Assembly (NCBI GenBank): GCA_035266865.1
Contig: DATFMR010000141.1
Span: 41,079-105,078, forward strand
Direction: 5' to 3'
Source of the DNA: JAKAGZ01 sp035266865
GTDB taxonomy: Bacteria > Bacteroidota > Ignavibacteria > Ignavibacteriales > Ignavibacteriaceae
Length of the DNA: 64,000 nt
Of this stretch, positions 43,872 to 53,832 are shown in pieces. Made by a program: the position numbers and the translations under genes. Within the stretch, counting starts at the first letter, position 1. Each line of letters opens with the position of its first letter. The notes beneath the pieces were generated by a model. That model was not told where the DNA came from. It searched no databases and was given only the letters and a program-made list of their open reading frames with translations.

Positions 43872-44792
43872 TTATTTTTTCTGTTTAAAAAAATCTACTG
43901 TTTTTGCTAACCCGGTTACTAATTTTATCTCAGGTTTCCATCCAAATCTTTTAAATAATTTTTCAGATGTAATAACACTGCGCATTTGCTCACCTGGAGC
44001 TGCAGGACCATGTTTCTCTGTTTGCCCATTTTTTATGATATTATTTAGCTCAGTATATAATTGATTCACATTAGTTTCTACTCCTGTACCAACATTATAA
44101 ATATCACTATTTTGATCATTCAGCGCTAAAAGGTTTGCCTTAACAACATCTTCAACAAATACGTAATCTCTGGTTTGTTCCCCTGTTCCATTAATAATTG
44201 GCTGTTCACCATTTAATAATTTTGAAGTAAATATTGCAACGACGCCAGCTTCTCCAAATGGATTTTGACGGGGGCCGTAAATATTTGCATAACGTAGAAT
44301 GGAATAATTTAATCTGTACTGTGCATTGTAAAAAAACAGATATTTCTCAACTGCTAATTTAGAAATACCGTAGGGTGACAACGGGGAAGTAGGGTGTTTT
44401 TCATCCGCAGGGAAATAATCTTGCTCACCGTATACAGCGCCACCGGTTGAAGCGAACATAAATTTTTTAACACCTGTTTTTATACAATTTTGTAAAAGAT
44501 TTATTGTCCCGATTATATTTGTGTTTGCATCAAAGGCAGGATCTGCAACAGATCTACGGACATCCATTTGCGCTGCATGGTGATTTATGACATCAAATTT
44601 TTCTTTTTCAAAAAGTGATGAAAGTGATTTATCAGTAATATCAGTCTTTATAAAATTAGCTTTTGGATTAATATTTTGTTCAAACCCGGTTGAAAGATTA
44701 TCAAAAATAAAGACTTCGTGACCATCGTTGATAAAAGCATCAGAAATATGGGAGGCAATAAATCCAGCTCCCCCGGTGACCAGTATTTTCAT
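43872..44792 (-). CDS. NAD-dependent sugar epimerase (UDP-glucose 4-epimerase-like)
   Basis: A 306-residue extended short-chain dehydrogenase. NAD loop GGAGFIAS (7-14), substrate-side HHAAQMDVRRSV, then the active-site STGGAVYGE segment and YGISK (Tyr-x-x-x-Lys). LRYANIYGPRQ is a usual downstream motif. It probably supplies UDP-sugars for surface glycans. Located between MeaB and NadD by operon order, not by obvious function. Confidence 0.9.
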   Translation of the reverse strand: MKILVTGGAGFIASHISDAFINDGHEVFIFDNLSTGFEQNINPKANFIKTDITDKSLSSLFEKEKFDVINHHAAQMDVRRSVADPAFDANTNIIGTINLLQNCIKTGVKKFMFASTGGAVYGEQDYFPADEKHPTSPLSPYGISKLAVEKYLFFYNAQYRLNYSILRYANIYGPRQNPFGEAGVVAIFTSKLLNGEQPIINGTGEQTRDYVFVEDVVKANLLALNDQNSDIYNVGTGVETNVNQLYTELNNIIKNGQTEKHGPAAPGEQMRSVITSEKLFKRFGWKPEIKLVTGLAKTVDFFKQKK

Positions 44793-44806
44793 AAATTATT
44801 ATTCTA

Positions 44807-45382
44807 TTATTTATACAAATTAAAGTTATAAATATATTCCTTTACTTTTACAGGGACAAGAAAATCAATCATAAGATCATTCTTAACTCTTTGTCTTATT
44901 TGTGTGGCATTTATTTCAATTGAAGGAGTATCTACTAAAATTGCTTTTTCAAAATATTTGTTTTTCTTTTTAGGGGCTTCATCAATTTTTCTTTTCATAA
45001 CAATAAGTTTAGCTATTTCAAGAATCCTATCAGGCTCTTTCCACATATCAAATTTGACGAGGTTATCAAAACCAATAATTAATTCCAGCTTTGGATATAT
45101 TTTTTTAAAATATTTCAATGTCTCAATTGTATATGATATCCCACCATTTTTTAGTTCAAAATCTGAGACCTCAAATCCTTTTAATTCTTGTATTGCTGAT
45201 TTTATCATTTCAAGACGGTGATTGTTTGCCAGGTTTTTAACATCTTTTTTGTGAGGAGAAATATGGCAGGGAACCAGGATAATTTTTTCTAGTTTCCTTA
45301 TTTCTTTAACAACCTGCGCTGTAATCAGATGACCATAGTGAATCGGGTCGAACGTTCCGCCTAAGATACCTACTGCACTCAT
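44807..45382 (-). CDS. nadD: Nicotinate-nucleotide adenylyltransferase
   Basis: A 191-residue enzyme of NAD synthesis. The nucleotidyltransferase motif GGTFDPIHYGH (8-18) is at the N-terminus, and the C-terminal IEINATQIRQRVKND is the ISSTxIR-type family motif. Overlaps the upstream gene by four bases. Confidence 0.95.
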   Translation of the reverse strand: MSAVGILGGTFDPIHYGHLITAQVVKEIRKLEKIILVPCHISPHKKDVKNLANNHRLEMIKSAIQELKGFEVSDFELKNGGISYTIETLKYFKKIYPKLELIIGFDNLVKFDMWKEPDRILEIAKLIVMKRKIDEAPKKKNKYFEKAILVDTPSIEINATQIRQRVKNDLMIDFLVPVKVKEYIYNFNLYK

Positions 45383-46080
45383 TTCAGTAATTCCTTATAC
45401 TCAATAAATAAATGGGTAAATCTCTCATGCATTTCCTGCCCGCAGTATTCCCAACTTTCCTTTTTTGAAAGTTCATCGTAAAGTATTCTAAAATCTTTAT
45501 GATTACTAATGAGAAAAGAATTATTTAAAACATTTAAATAAACATCGTAATTATTTACAGACTGAGTTAAATTATCAAAACTCAGATCATTCCAGTGAAT
45601 GTCACTGATCAAAATGTTATTTAAAAAATTAAATCCGACGAAAGAAATTTTGTTTCTAATAGTTTTACCAATAACTAATGAGTCCGAATCATTTCCTAAA
45701 AGGGTGAAATACTTGCTGATATTTTTTGTTGAGATACCTATTGAATTAGAAAATAAAATTATATTCCTGGAAAATGTATTGAATAATTTATCTACAATAT
45801 CTTCAACATTTTGATGTGGAGTATTTTTATCCATGAAGTATTTTTGTATATCTGATGATTTAAATTCATCCGGTAAATGGTCACTGTCTTTTTCGTTGAA
45901 GCAATAAATAATTGTGCAATTATCGGAAATCTTATCAAGATTATCTTTATGATTTAATACTAGTGTTGAATATAACTGAATTGAATGTTCATTATTCAAA
46001 TTTGAGAACTTTCGTATTACCTTATTATTAAAAACCGGTTGTAATGATAAAAGATACAAACAGGAATTTGATTTATCCAT
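45379..46080 (-). CDS. Unknown protein, possibly a divergent DUF2064/GT-A-like protein
   Basis: A 233-residue cytoplasmic protein overlapping NadD by four bases and PrsW by eight. The middle part (TLLGNDSDSLVIGKTIRNKISFVGFN...LISDIHWND) has the order of strands and the Asp-x-x-Val-x-Gly and W features of DUF2064 (CofC-like, nucleotidyltransferase fold), but the acidic metal motif is not clear. I cannot assign a function. Confidence 0.5.
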   Translation of the reverse strand: MDKSNSCLYLLSLQPVFNNKVIRKFSNLNNEHSIQLYSTLVLNHKDNLDKISDNCTIIYCFNEKDSDHLPDEFKSSDIQKYFMDKNTPHQNVEDIVDKLFNTFSRNIILFSNSIGISTKNISKYFTLLGNDSDSLVIGKTIRNKISFVGFNFLNNILISDIHWNDLSFDNLTQSVNNYDVYLNVLNNSFLISNHKDFRILYDELSKKESWEYCGQEMHERFTHLFIEYKELLK

Positions 46081-47038
46081 TTCCCTTCACCTTCTTTTCC
46101 TGTAATAGCAGGTTTGAAATAAAATTCCTGTAATATTCGATATCACGTTCGTAAAATTGCCTGCTAACCCCCTTGGATTTCTTGAATTCCATTTTTCTGA
46201 AAGCAAGAGTAATTGCTGCTTTTATATATAATTTTCGAATACTTTCATTAATCCATCCCGGCCTGTTTCTTAGTGTAGAAATCAAAATAAACAAATGATC
46301 TTCGGGAATAAGTCCTGAACCTGATTCTTCCTGCAGTTCTCGAAATATAATTTTTCTCTCTCCTGCGACGGAAAATGAATATACAACTATAAATATTATT
46401 ATTGTAAAAATCATGAAAAGAAATCCAAGAAATGCAGTTGTTTCAAAGCTTACACTAAAATTCCATGCAAAATGAATAAACATTGCAATTAATATTCCGA
46501 CTAAAGTTAAGATAATTTTTACTGGGCTGTCTTTAAATTTTGAATATCCCAGAAAGGCTCCAAATGTTGCCGTTGAAACGCAATGCATTACTCCTGAAAA
46601 AAGTGTACGAATTACAACAATTGAAATCCATTCTGAAATAGTACTACCGTAAGCTACAAAGTAAAGGAAATTTTCAGTCATACCAAATCCTAATCCAATA
46701 GCGCCTCCATAAACAATACCGTCAGTCATGTTATCAAATTTTATGCTTTTGACAGTGATTAATAAGAAAAATCCTTTGGTAATTTCTTCAACAAAAGGTG
46801 CTATAAATATTGTTTCAGTCTTATCCATCACATCTTTTGAATGTATAAATACTGAAAAAAAACCCGATAATAATCCTGATCCGATTAAAGCTAGAATTAT
46901 TGCTCCAAGGGCCCCCCATAAATAGTTTTTAAGTAGCAATCCGATTGGTTCTCTATCATACCTGTCAAATCGCCAAATAATTGTAAGGTACACGAGCATA
47001 GGTATGACTGCAGCCAAAGCGGATGCAAAAATCAGCAT
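46073..47038 (-). CDS. prsW: PrsW-family intramembrane metalloprotease
   Basis: A 321-residue membrane protein with about eight helices. APFVEEITKGFF carries the EExxK motif, and FHAW-like AMFIHFAWNF and GVMHCVSTATFGAFLGY supply the His motifs of the PrsW/CPBP group. Such proteases cleave membrane-bound anti-sigma factors or serve in prenyl-protein-like processing. The last ~60 residues are a cytoplasmic helical tail rich in basic residues. Target unknown. Confidence 0.88.
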   Translation of the reverse strand: MLIFASALAAVIPMLVYLTIIWRFDRYDREPIGLLLKNYLWGALGAIILALIGSGLLSGFFSVFIHSKDVMDKTETIFIAPFVEEITKGFFLLITVKSIKFDNMTDGIVYGGAIGLGFGMTENFLYFVAYGSTISEWISIVVIRTLFSGVMHCVSTATFGAFLGYSKFKDSPVKIILTLVGILIAMFIHFAWNFSVSFETTAFLGFLFMIFTIIIFIVVYSFSVAGERKIIFRELQEESGSGLIPEDHLFILISTLRNRPGWINESIRKLYIKAAITLAFRKMEFKKSKGVSRQFYERDIEYYRNFISNLLLQEKKVKGNG

Positions 47039-47069
47039 ATTTTTTACTATAATTGTTAAAAAATAATAA

Positions 47070-48311
47070 TTATTTTTCTTTTACCCATCTATAAAGTTCG
47101 CGTAAAGATGGACGCTTACCATATGATAATATTCCTATCCTGAATATTTTAGATGAAATAATAATCATAATAAGAATAGATAAAATGAGTATAGATAGTG
47201 TAATAATTATTTCTGAAATTGGGACAGTAGATGCATTTAACCTTAATAGCATAATCGAAGGTGTTGTCAATGGAAAATATGAAAGTATGTGCACAAAGTT
47301 AGAATTAGGCTCCTGTATTGTAGTTATTGCAAATACAATCGGTAAAATTAAAATCATACTCATATAGCTTGTAATTTGTTGCGCTTCCTGCTCGGTTGAT
47401 ACTATAGAACCTACACCTACAAAAATGGCTGTATAGAAAACATATCCAAGTATAAAATAAATAAGTAATAAAGGAATGTTCTCGAAAGTCTCCAGTGTAA
47501 CAGCAGAAGATCCTACTAATACAATGCCCATTAATGCCCAAATAGCTATCTGGAATAATCCCAGCGCACTTAAACCAAGAATCTTGCCACCCAGTAATTG
47601 TGATGGTGTGCAACTTGAAACAAGGATCTCAATTAATCTGTTGGATTTCTCTTCGAGCAGGCTTCGAATTAGCATTCCTCCGGATGAAAGAATCATCAGC
47701 ATTAGCAGGATAATAAATATAAAAGATGAAAAGAAAACTATAAGAAAATCCGACTCCGTAGCTTTGCCTTCCTTATTAATTTTAATGGCTTTAAGATTGA
47801 CATTTGAATTTATCATTCTCATTAAAGATGTATCGATCCCTTTTTTCTTTAGCTGGAGATTAATTCTCGTTTCGTTAAAAGCCTGTTCAAAATTCTTAAC
47901 ATCTTTGAAGTTAGCTGTACTCTTACTTCTCAATTCAATTTTCACTGAATCAGTTCCACCGTTCTTTATAAGCAGGTAGCTTGCAATTTTACTTCTTAAA
48001 ACTTCCCGATCAGCTCGTTTTTCCAGGCTGTCTAAATTTCGGTCCTTAGTAAGATTTACCAACAAGTAAGCAGGAATATTGTTACTTAATTTAAATTGTG
48101 AAACTCTGTTATTAATTCCTTTGAAATAGATGTTTGAAGGATCGAGAACCCCAACAAGTTTCGTCCCAGATTCCTGACTGTCACTTAAAATAGTTGGTAG
48201 AAGAGCGTAAGTAATAATTATTATCGGAGTAATAATCATGGAAATTAAGAACGCTTTTGTCTTAATCTTTTCCATAAATTCCCATTTTGCAATTGCAAAT
48301 GTTTTATTCAT
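47070..48311 (-). CDS. ABC-2 type transporter permease (NatB-like)
   Basis: A 413-residue permease with one N-terminal helix, a periplasmic domain of about 150 residues, and six C-terminal helices, the NatB/ABC-2 layout. SSGGMLIRSLLEEKSNRLIEILVSS is the hallmark cytoplasmic loop. It overlaps the ATPase gene by four bases. Substrate cannot be told; sodium export or lipid handling are typical for the family. Confidence 0.9.
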   Translation of the reverse strand: MNKTFAIAKWEFMEKIKTKAFLISMIITPIIIITYALLPTILSDSQESGTKLVGVLDPSNIYFKGINNRVSQFKLSNNIPAYLLVNLTKDRNLDSLEKRADREVLRSKIASYLLIKNGGTDSVKIELRSKSTANFKDVKNFEQAFNETRINLQLKKKGIDTSLMRMINSNVNLKAIKINKEGKATESDFLIVFFSSFIFIILLMLMILSSGGMLIRSLLEEKSNRLIEILVSSCTPSQLLGGKILGLSALGLFQIAIWALMGIVLVGSSAVTLETFENIPLLLIYFILGYVFYTAIFVGVGSIVSTEQEAQQITSYMSMILILPIVFAITTIQEPNSNFVHILSYFPLTTPSIMLLRLNASTVPISEIIITLSILILSILIMIIISSKIFRIGILSYGKRPSLRELYRWVKEK

Positions 48312-49201
48312 TTAGTGCTTTTAATTACATCAAGAAAAATTGTATTTAATGTTGGTTCTATTACTGAAAAATGGCTTATCAATAGTCTATCGGAGATTTT
48401 TCTTAAAAATTCTGCCGGCTTTATATTTTGTACTAGATGTATCTCAGCATAAGTGCTGTAAACATCAATTGATTTTACATCATCCAACTCATTTAAAAAG
48501 GATGCATCACCATCAAATTCAATTTTAATATTATTAGTACCAAATTCTTTTTTTATTTTGGCCAGGTTTCCTTTGCAGACCTCTTTGCCATTATTCAGAA
48601 GCAATATATCGGAACATAATTTCTCCGCAGTATCCATTTGGTGAGTTGAAAGGACTATAATCTTTCCTGAACTTGCAAAATTTAAAATTTGTTCTTTAAT
48701 TAATTGCTGATTTATCGGATCAAATCCGGAAAATGGCTCATCAAGAATAAGGATTTTAGGATCATGTAAAACTGCGGTTATAAATTGTATTTTCTGCTGA
48801 TTGCCTTTTGACAATTCTTCTATTTTCTTATACTTATATTCTTCAATATTAAGTTCGCTTAACCAGTATGATACTCTCTTTAATGCTTCTTTTTTATCAA
48901 TGCTTTTTAATGAGGAAAAGTATAGAATTACGTCAATAACTTTACTTTTTTTGTAGAGACCTCTGTCTTCCGGCAGGTACCCAATCAAATTGTAAAAATC
49001 CTCAGTAATTGAATTCCCATCAAGTGTTATTAATCCGGAAGTTGGCTTTATAATATTAAGAATTGTACGAATTGTGGTGGTCTTTCCAGCCCCATTCGGA
49101 CCAAGCAAACCAAAAATTTTACCGGGCTCAATATTAAAAGAAATATCATTTACTGCGGTAACATTTTTGTATTCTTTTACCAGGTTTCTTATTTCTAACA
49201 T
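48308..49201 (-). CDS. ABC transporter ATP-binding protein (NatA-like)
   Basis: A 297-residue ATPase. Walker A GPNGAGKT (34-41), signature LSKGNQQK, Walker B ILILDEPFSG and the switch His in STHQM. The C-terminal ~80 residues form the domain usual in NatA-like ATPases. It and the permease make one exporter. First gene of the minus-strand block, so its promoter lies in 49202-49526. Confidence 0.93.
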   Translation of the reverse strand: MLEIRNLVKEYKNVTAVNDISFNIEPGKIFGLLGPNGAGKTTTIRTILNIIKPTSGLITLDGNSITEDFYNLIGYLPEDRGLYKKSKVIDVILYFSSLKSIDKKEALKRVSYWLSELNIEEYKYKKIEELSKGNQQKIQFITAVLHDPKILILDEPFSGFDPINQQLIKEQILNFASSGKIIVLSTHQMDTAEKLCSDILLLNNGKEVCKGNLAKIKKEFGTNNIKIEFDGDASFLNELDDVKSIDVYSTYAEIHLVQNIKPAEFLRKISDRLLISHFSVIEPTLNTIFLDVIKSTK

Positions 49202-49526
49202 TCTTTTCCCGGATGTCTGAAGTTAATTAGATTATTAAATTAAACTCTTTAATTTAAGGCTAAATTCCGAAATTTAATAATTAAGGAAAGTAAAAGAAAA
49301 AATCTAATTCCTGGCAAATAATTCAAGACCTATCCTAAGAATATGTTTACAGGCTAGAATTTAAATCTGAACTCCTTAACATTCTAACTATTTAACTTCA
49401 GGCGAATTAAGTACCATTCCAGATAATTGCTTGGCTTAATTGTTGATTATCTTGCTAAGTATTTCTATATTTAAGCTTGTTTTAGCTTATTTTTACCTTA
49501 AGCATCACTTTGTAAGAGATTTCCCG
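49202..49526. other. Divergent intergenic region (325 bp)
   Basis: AT-rich spacer that should hold the promoter of the long minus-strand block and that of the yceD-rpmF-fab block. A TTG-initiated extension of YceD through 49440-49526 would give a hydrophobic N-terminus not found in the family, so I exclude it. No hairpins of note. Confidence 0.4.
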
Positions 49527-50027
49527 ATGATTATTAAAATTGCTAATCTCAGTGAAGGTAATCACGAGATAAGATTCGATGAAAGTATTGAAAATTTGGG
49601 TGTTGAAGAACCTTTCCACGGAAATTGTAAAGTTGATGTAGAGTTGTCAAAAGCAAACAATCAGATAATTTTAAAAGCAGATCTATCATTAAATGCAAAT
49701 TTTGAGTGCGATAGATGTGGTATTGAGTTTGGATCCCCTGTAAATTCAAAATACCAGATGGTTTACTTATTTGGTAATAGGCCAGATGGTGCTGAGGATG
49801 CAAATCTAACTTATCTTTTTCCTGATGCTGATAAGATAGATATTTCAAATGATGTAAGAGATTATGCCTTACTGGCTATTCCAATGAAAAAATTATGTAA
49901 AGAAGATTGTAAGGGATTATGTCCAAAGTGCGGCAAGAATTTGAATGAAGGAAATTGCAATTGCAGTAATGATGAAACTGATCCGCGCTGGAAACCTTTA
50001 ATGGAATTAAAAAATAAATTAAATTAA
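49527..50027 (+). CDS. yceD: YceD/DUF177 family protein
   Basis: A 166-residue protein from the ATG at 49527, which matches the family's normal start (MIIKIANLSEGNHEIRF). The C-terminus has four Cys (CKEDCKGLCPKCGKNLNEGN plus CNC), likely zinc ligands, as in DUF177. YceD genes lie before rpmF in most bacteria; the protein is linked to 23S rRNA processing and ribosome assembly. The gap to rpmF is 25 bases. Confidence 0.9.
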   Translation: MIIKIANLSEGNHEIRFDESIENLGVEEPFHGNCKVDVELSKANNQIILKADLSLNANFECDRCGIEFGSPVNSKYQMVYLFGNRPDGAEDANLTYLFPDADKIDISNDVRDYALLAIPMKKLCKEDCKGLCPKCGKNLNEGNCNCSNDETDPRWKPLMELKNKLN

Positions 50028-50052
50028 ATATTAAAATAGAGAACTAAATATT

Positions 50053-50232
50053 ATGGCACATCCAAAACGAAAAATATCCAAGACCAGAAGGGACAAACGT
50101 AGAACACATTATAAAGCCACAGCACCTGCATTAGGTACATGCTCTAATTGTGGTGAGATGAAATTAAACCATCATGCCTGCCCAGCATGCGGTTATTATA
50201 ATGATCGCTCAATGTTTTTACCTAAAAGCTGA
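50053..50232 (+). CDS. rpmF: 50S ribosomal protein L32
   Basis: A 59-residue protein: MAHPKRKISKTRRDKRRTHY at the start, then CSNCGEMKLNHHACPACGYY, a Cys4 zinc ribbon. This is the normal L32 length and sequence. It sits between yceD and plsX, the conserved order. Short enough to be dropped by length cut-offs. Confidence 0.97.
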   Translation: MAHPKRKISKTRRDKRRTHYKATAPALGTCSNCGEMKLNHHACPACGYYNDRSMFLPKS

Positions 50233-50253
50233 TTTATAAATTAAATTCCTTTA

Positions 50254-51282
50254 ATGAACAATTCTCATTCCAATAATACTAGATGTAGAATTATTGTTGA
50301 TGCAATGGGGGGCGATTTCGCCCCTCAAAATTCTGTAATTGGTGCTATTGAGGCGTACAATGAAAAAAAATGCTTCGACCTTTTTCTTGTTGGTAAAGAA
50401 AACGAAATCCTGAATGTCATTTCAAAAAATAATCTTACCTTTGATAAAAAATTCATAATTAACACTGAAGAAGTAATTGAAATGGGAGAAACTCCGACAA
50501 TCGCTTTAAAGAAAAAACCGAATTCTTCATTATCAATAGGTGCAGTCTGGGTAAGAGATAAAAAGGCCGATGCATTTGTCAGTGCTGGAAATACAGGTGC
50601 TATGATGGCAGCTTCTACTTTAATTATTGGTAGAATCCCCGGAGTTGGTAGGCCTACAATTGGCGCTGAAATTCCAAATGTAAATGGAATTTGTTATTTA
50701 TATGATGTTGGTGCCGGTAAAGATGCCAAACCTAATCATCTTTTTGAATATTCAGTGATGGCAAGTATATATGCGCGCGAAATGGGGGGAATTGAAAATC
50801 CAACCATTGGTATTTTAAGCATGGGGGAAGAAGAAGGAAAGGGCAATGAGGTTTCAGAAGAAGCTGCCAAATTATTACGCGCATCTAAACTTAATTTTAT
50901 TGGAAATGTAGAGGGTAGGGATATTTTAACAGGTAAGCTCAATATAATTATTTGTGATGGTTTTGTCGGAAATATCATTCTTAAATTTGGTGAATCAGTA
51001 CCAAAATTATTGAAACATTTATTAGGACAAGTTGCGGAGAAAAGTTTCCTGGATAAATTAAAAATAGGTCTTACAAAAGGGACTCTTAAAAAGGCTCTTA
51101 AAAACCTTGACTATCAGGAGCATGGCGGCGTTCCCTTGCTTGGTGTTAATGGAATTAGTATTATTGGTCACGGATCCAGCTCATCTAAGGCCATAAAAAA
51201 TATGGTTTTCAAAGCCTATGAAATGTATGAGAGAGATCTTATACAAAAAATTAGAAATTCTATTCAAAAATATTCTTTATAA
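50254..51282 (+). CDS. plsX: Phosphate acyltransferase PlsX
   Basis: A 342-residue enzyme that converts acyl-ACP to acyl-phosphate for membrane lipid synthesis. Family features: IIVDAMGGDFAP near the start, SAGNTGAMMA, GADMxE-like YDVGAGKDAKP, and GGVPLLGVNGISIIGHGSS. Order rpmF-plsX-fabH-fabD is the classic fatty-acid operon. Confidence 0.96.
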   Translation: MNNSHSNNTRCRIIVDAMGGDFAPQNSVIGAIEAYNEKKCFDLFLVGKENEILNVISKNNLTFDKKFIINTEEVIEMGETPTIALKKKPNSSLSIGAVWVRDKKADAFVSAGNTGAMMAASTLIIGRIPGVGRPTIGAEIPNVNGICYLYDVGAGKDAKPNHLFEYSVMASIYAREMGGIENPTIGILSMGEEEGKGNEVSEEAAKLLRASKLNFIGNVEGRDILTGKLNIIICDGFVGNIILKFGESVPKLLKHLLGQVAEKSFLDKLKIGLTKGTLKKALKNLDYQEHGGVPLLGVNGISIIGHGSSSSKAIKNMVFKAYEMYERDLIQKIRNSIQKYSL

Positions 51283-51299
51283 AATTTATTGAGAGATAA

Positions 51300-52304
51300 A
51301 TGGATAAAAATTGGAAAAAATATAATGCTTTAATTACAGGGGTTGGCTACTATGTCCCGGATAAAATATTTGATAACGCGTATTTTGAAAAAATTGTAGA
51401 TACAAATGATGAATGGATAAAAACAAGAACAGGTATAATTGAAAGAAGAATATTGGAAAAAGGTGCTACTAGCGATCTGGCTGCAAAAGCTGCGGAGGAT
51501 TTGCTAAAATCAATGAATATGTCTGCGGAAGAGTTAGATGTAATAATTGTAGCTACTGTTACTCCTGATATGTTTTTTCCTGCAACTGCCTGCTTAGTTC
51601 AGGATAAAATAGGAGCAAAAAATGCCTGGGGATTTGATCTGTCAGCTGCTTGTTCAGGATTTTTATTTGCATATCAAACTGCATGCTCTTTAGTTGAGTC
51701 AGGTGCGTATAAAAAGGTTATGGTTATAGGTGCAGATAAAATGAGCTCAATTGTAGATTACACTGATCGGAATAACTGTATACTTTTTGGTGATGCAGCA
51801 GCTGCGGTTTTAATTGAGCCTACAGAGGATAAAAGTCTGGGATTGCAAGATTCCTTGCTTAAAGTTGACGGATCAGGAAAGGATGCTTTGAATATGAAAG
51901 GCGGAGGAAGTTTAAATCCCCCTACACACGAATCTATTGACAACAAAATGCATTATCTATACCAGGATGGCAAAGCTGTATTTAAGGTAGCCGTAAAAGG
52001 TATGGCCGATATTTCTTATGAAATAATGCAAAAAAATAATCTAAAATCTGATGATATAGCATATCTTGTACCTCATCAGGCAAATTTAAGAATTATCGAT
52101 GCAACAGCTCAGAGAATGGGATTATCCAAAGATAAGGTAATGATAAATATTGATAAGTATGGAAACACAACTGCTGCGACCATTCCGTTGTGTCTGGTTG
52201 AATATTATAGAAATGGGAAATTGAAAAAGGGAGATAAAATAATTCTTTCTGCATTTGGAGCTGGGTTCACATGGGGTGCCGCTTATACCGTTTGGGGGAT
52301 ATGA
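51300..52304 (+). CDS. fabH: 3-oxoacyl-ACP synthase III
   Basis: A 334-residue initiating ketoacyl synthase with Cys118 (FDLSAACSGFLFA), His in VPHQANLRI and Asn in YGNTTAATIP. FKVAVKGMAD and DRNNCILFGDAAAAV are typical of housekeeping FabH. It starts 17 bases after plsX. Compare the divergent paralogue at 11882. Confidence 0.96.
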   Translation: MDKNWKKYNALITGVGYYVPDKIFDNAYFEKIVDTNDEWIKTRTGIIERRILEKGATSDLAAKAAEDLLKSMNMSAEELDVIIVATVTPDMFFPATACLVQDKIGAKNAWGFDLSAACSGFLFAYQTACSLVESGAYKKVMVIGADKMSSIVDYTDRNNCILFGDAAAAVLIEPTEDKSLGLQDSLLKVDGSGKDALNMKGGGSLNPPTHESIDNKMHYLYQDGKAVFKVAVKGMADISYEIMQKNNLKSDDIAYLVPHQANLRIIDATAQRMGLSKDKVMINIDKYGNTTAATIPLCLVEYYRNGKLKKGDKIILSAFGAGFTWGAAYTVWGI

Positions 52305-52330
52305 TTTTAATAAATTAATGATTTGTAATA

Positions 52331-53245
52331 ATGGGTAAAATAGCTTTTTTATTTCCGGGTCAAGGCTCCCAGTATGTTGGAATGGGAAAAGACCTTTTTG
52401 AAAATTCAGTCGAAGCAAAGGAAATGGTTAAAACGGCTGATGAAGCACTGGGTGTGAATCTTTCCCATATAATGTTTAATGGCACAGAAGAAGAATTAAA
52501 ACAGACAGAATATACTCAACCCGCTATATTTTTGCATAGTGTTTTACTTGCGAGCATAATAAGAACACTAGAGCCTGACGCTGCAGCAGGTCATTCACTT
52601 GGCGAGTATTCGGCATTAGTTTCGGCTCGGGCTATTCAATTTTTTGAGGCTGTAAAACTAGTTAGGGAGAGAGGAAAAGCCATGCAGAAAGCAGGAACTG
52701 AAAATCCCGGCACTATGGCAGCCGTACTTGGTCTTGAGCCTCAAGTTGTTGATGAATGTTGTAAAGAAGCTTCTTCTGTTGGAATTGTTCAATCTGCTAA
52801 TTTTAATTCACCCGGGCAGATAGTTATTTCCGGTTCTATTGACGGTGTAAAAAAAGGAATGGAAATTTGTAAAGCCAAAGGCGCCAGGCTTGTTAAAGAA
52901 TTGGTTGTCAGCGGTGCATTTCACTCACCATTAATGCAATCAGCTAAAGAAAAATTGAAAACTGTTCTTGAAAAAATACCAATTTATGATGCCAGGTTTC
53001 CGGTTTATGCAAATGTAACAGCTAAACCAGTTACTGATAAGATTGAAATTAAAAATTTACTCTTTGAGCAGGTGACTTCTCCTGTAAGATGGGAGGAGAC
53101 AATTAGAAATATGATCTCGGATGGTTTTGATGAATTTTATGAAATAGGACCAGGAAAAGTTTTACAAGGTCTTACAAAAAGAATAAATCCTGACATAAAA
53201 GTATATGGAATTGATAAATATTCTGATATGGAGAAATATATTTAA
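52331..53245 (+). CDS. fabD: Malonyl-CoA:ACP transacylase
   Basis: A 304-residue enzyme loading malonyl onto ACP. FPGQGSQYVGMG at the N-terminus, nucleophile Ser89 in GHSLGEYSA, and His in SGAFHSPLM. Its last base is the first base of the next start, a tight junction. Confidence 0.96.
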   Translation: MGKIAFLFPGQGSQYVGMGKDLFENSVEAKEMVKTADEALGVNLSHIMFNGTEEELKQTEYTQPAIFLHSVLLASIIRTLEPDAAAGHSLGEYSALVSARAIQFFEAVKLVRERGKAMQKAGTENPGTMAAVLGLEPQVVDECCKEASSVGIVQSANFNSPGQIVISGSIDGVKKGMEICKAKGARLVKELVVSGAFHSPLMQSAKEKLKTVLEKIPIYDARFPVYANVTAKPVTDKIEIKNLLFEQVTSPVRWEETIRNMISDGFDEFYEIGPGKVLQGLTKRINPDIKVYGIDKYSDMEKYI

Positions 53246-53832
53246 TGGCACAAAAATTCAAAAAAGAAATCAATGGCATAATGATTGACCCGATAATTTT
53301 TACCTTTCAATTTAGCTGTAAGTGCAATGGTGAATGTTGTTATTATGGTGTATATGTTGATTCTGAAGAAAGTGAAAGGGCACTCGAGCTAAAAGATCAG
53401 ATTATTCCTTTCATGGATGAGACTCAATGTAAAGATACTGGCAAATGGTTTGAGCCCCCTGAAGAAGATGAAGATTTTGATTCTGGAATTGCTGTAGGCA
53501 CGGAAGTGATTAACGGTAAGTGTACATTTTTAGATAAAAACGGGCTTTGTGTACTTCAAAGATTGGCAATGCATAAGGGAGAATACAAGTGGAAATATAA
53601 ACCGCTTTATTGTATATTATTTCCTTTAGTTATTTATGAAGGGGCTCTTACTATTGATGATGAGCATATTGACAGGTTAAAAACCTGTAATGTTAATCCT
53701 TCGCCGGATACTTCCATTTTTGAAGCTTGCAGAGAAGAGTTAATACATTTTTTTGGCGAAGTAAAATTCAAAGAGTTAGAGGATTATAAGAAGGAATACC
53801 TTAGTTCACAAGATTCTAAAGAAGTAGCGTGA
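53245..53832 (+). CDS. DUF3109 family Cys-rich protein
   Basis: A 195-residue protein overlapping FabD by one base and FabG by four. Conserved Cys occur in FSCKCNGECCYYGVY, GKCTFLDKNGLCVLQ, PLYCILFP and KTCNVN, like YkgJ/DUF3109 zinc- or iron-binding proteins. The family is common in Bacteroidota-related genomes. Tight overlap with fab genes suggests shared expression, but no link to fatty acids is known to me. Confidence 0.85.
   Translation: MAQKFKKEINGIMIDPIIFTFQFSCKCNGECCYYGVYVDSEESERALELKDQIIPFMDETQCKDTGKWFEPPEEDEDFDSGIAVGTEVINGKCTFLDKNGLCVLQRLAMHKGEYKWKYKPLYCILFPLVIYEGALTIDDEHIDRLKTCNVNPSPDTSIFEACREELIHFFGEVKFKELEDYKKEYLSSQDSKEVA

Noticed and set aside
49440..49526. TTG-initiated N-terminal extension of YceD
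   Set aside because: It adds a hydrophobic segment absent from the family and the ATG at 49527 fits the conserved start.
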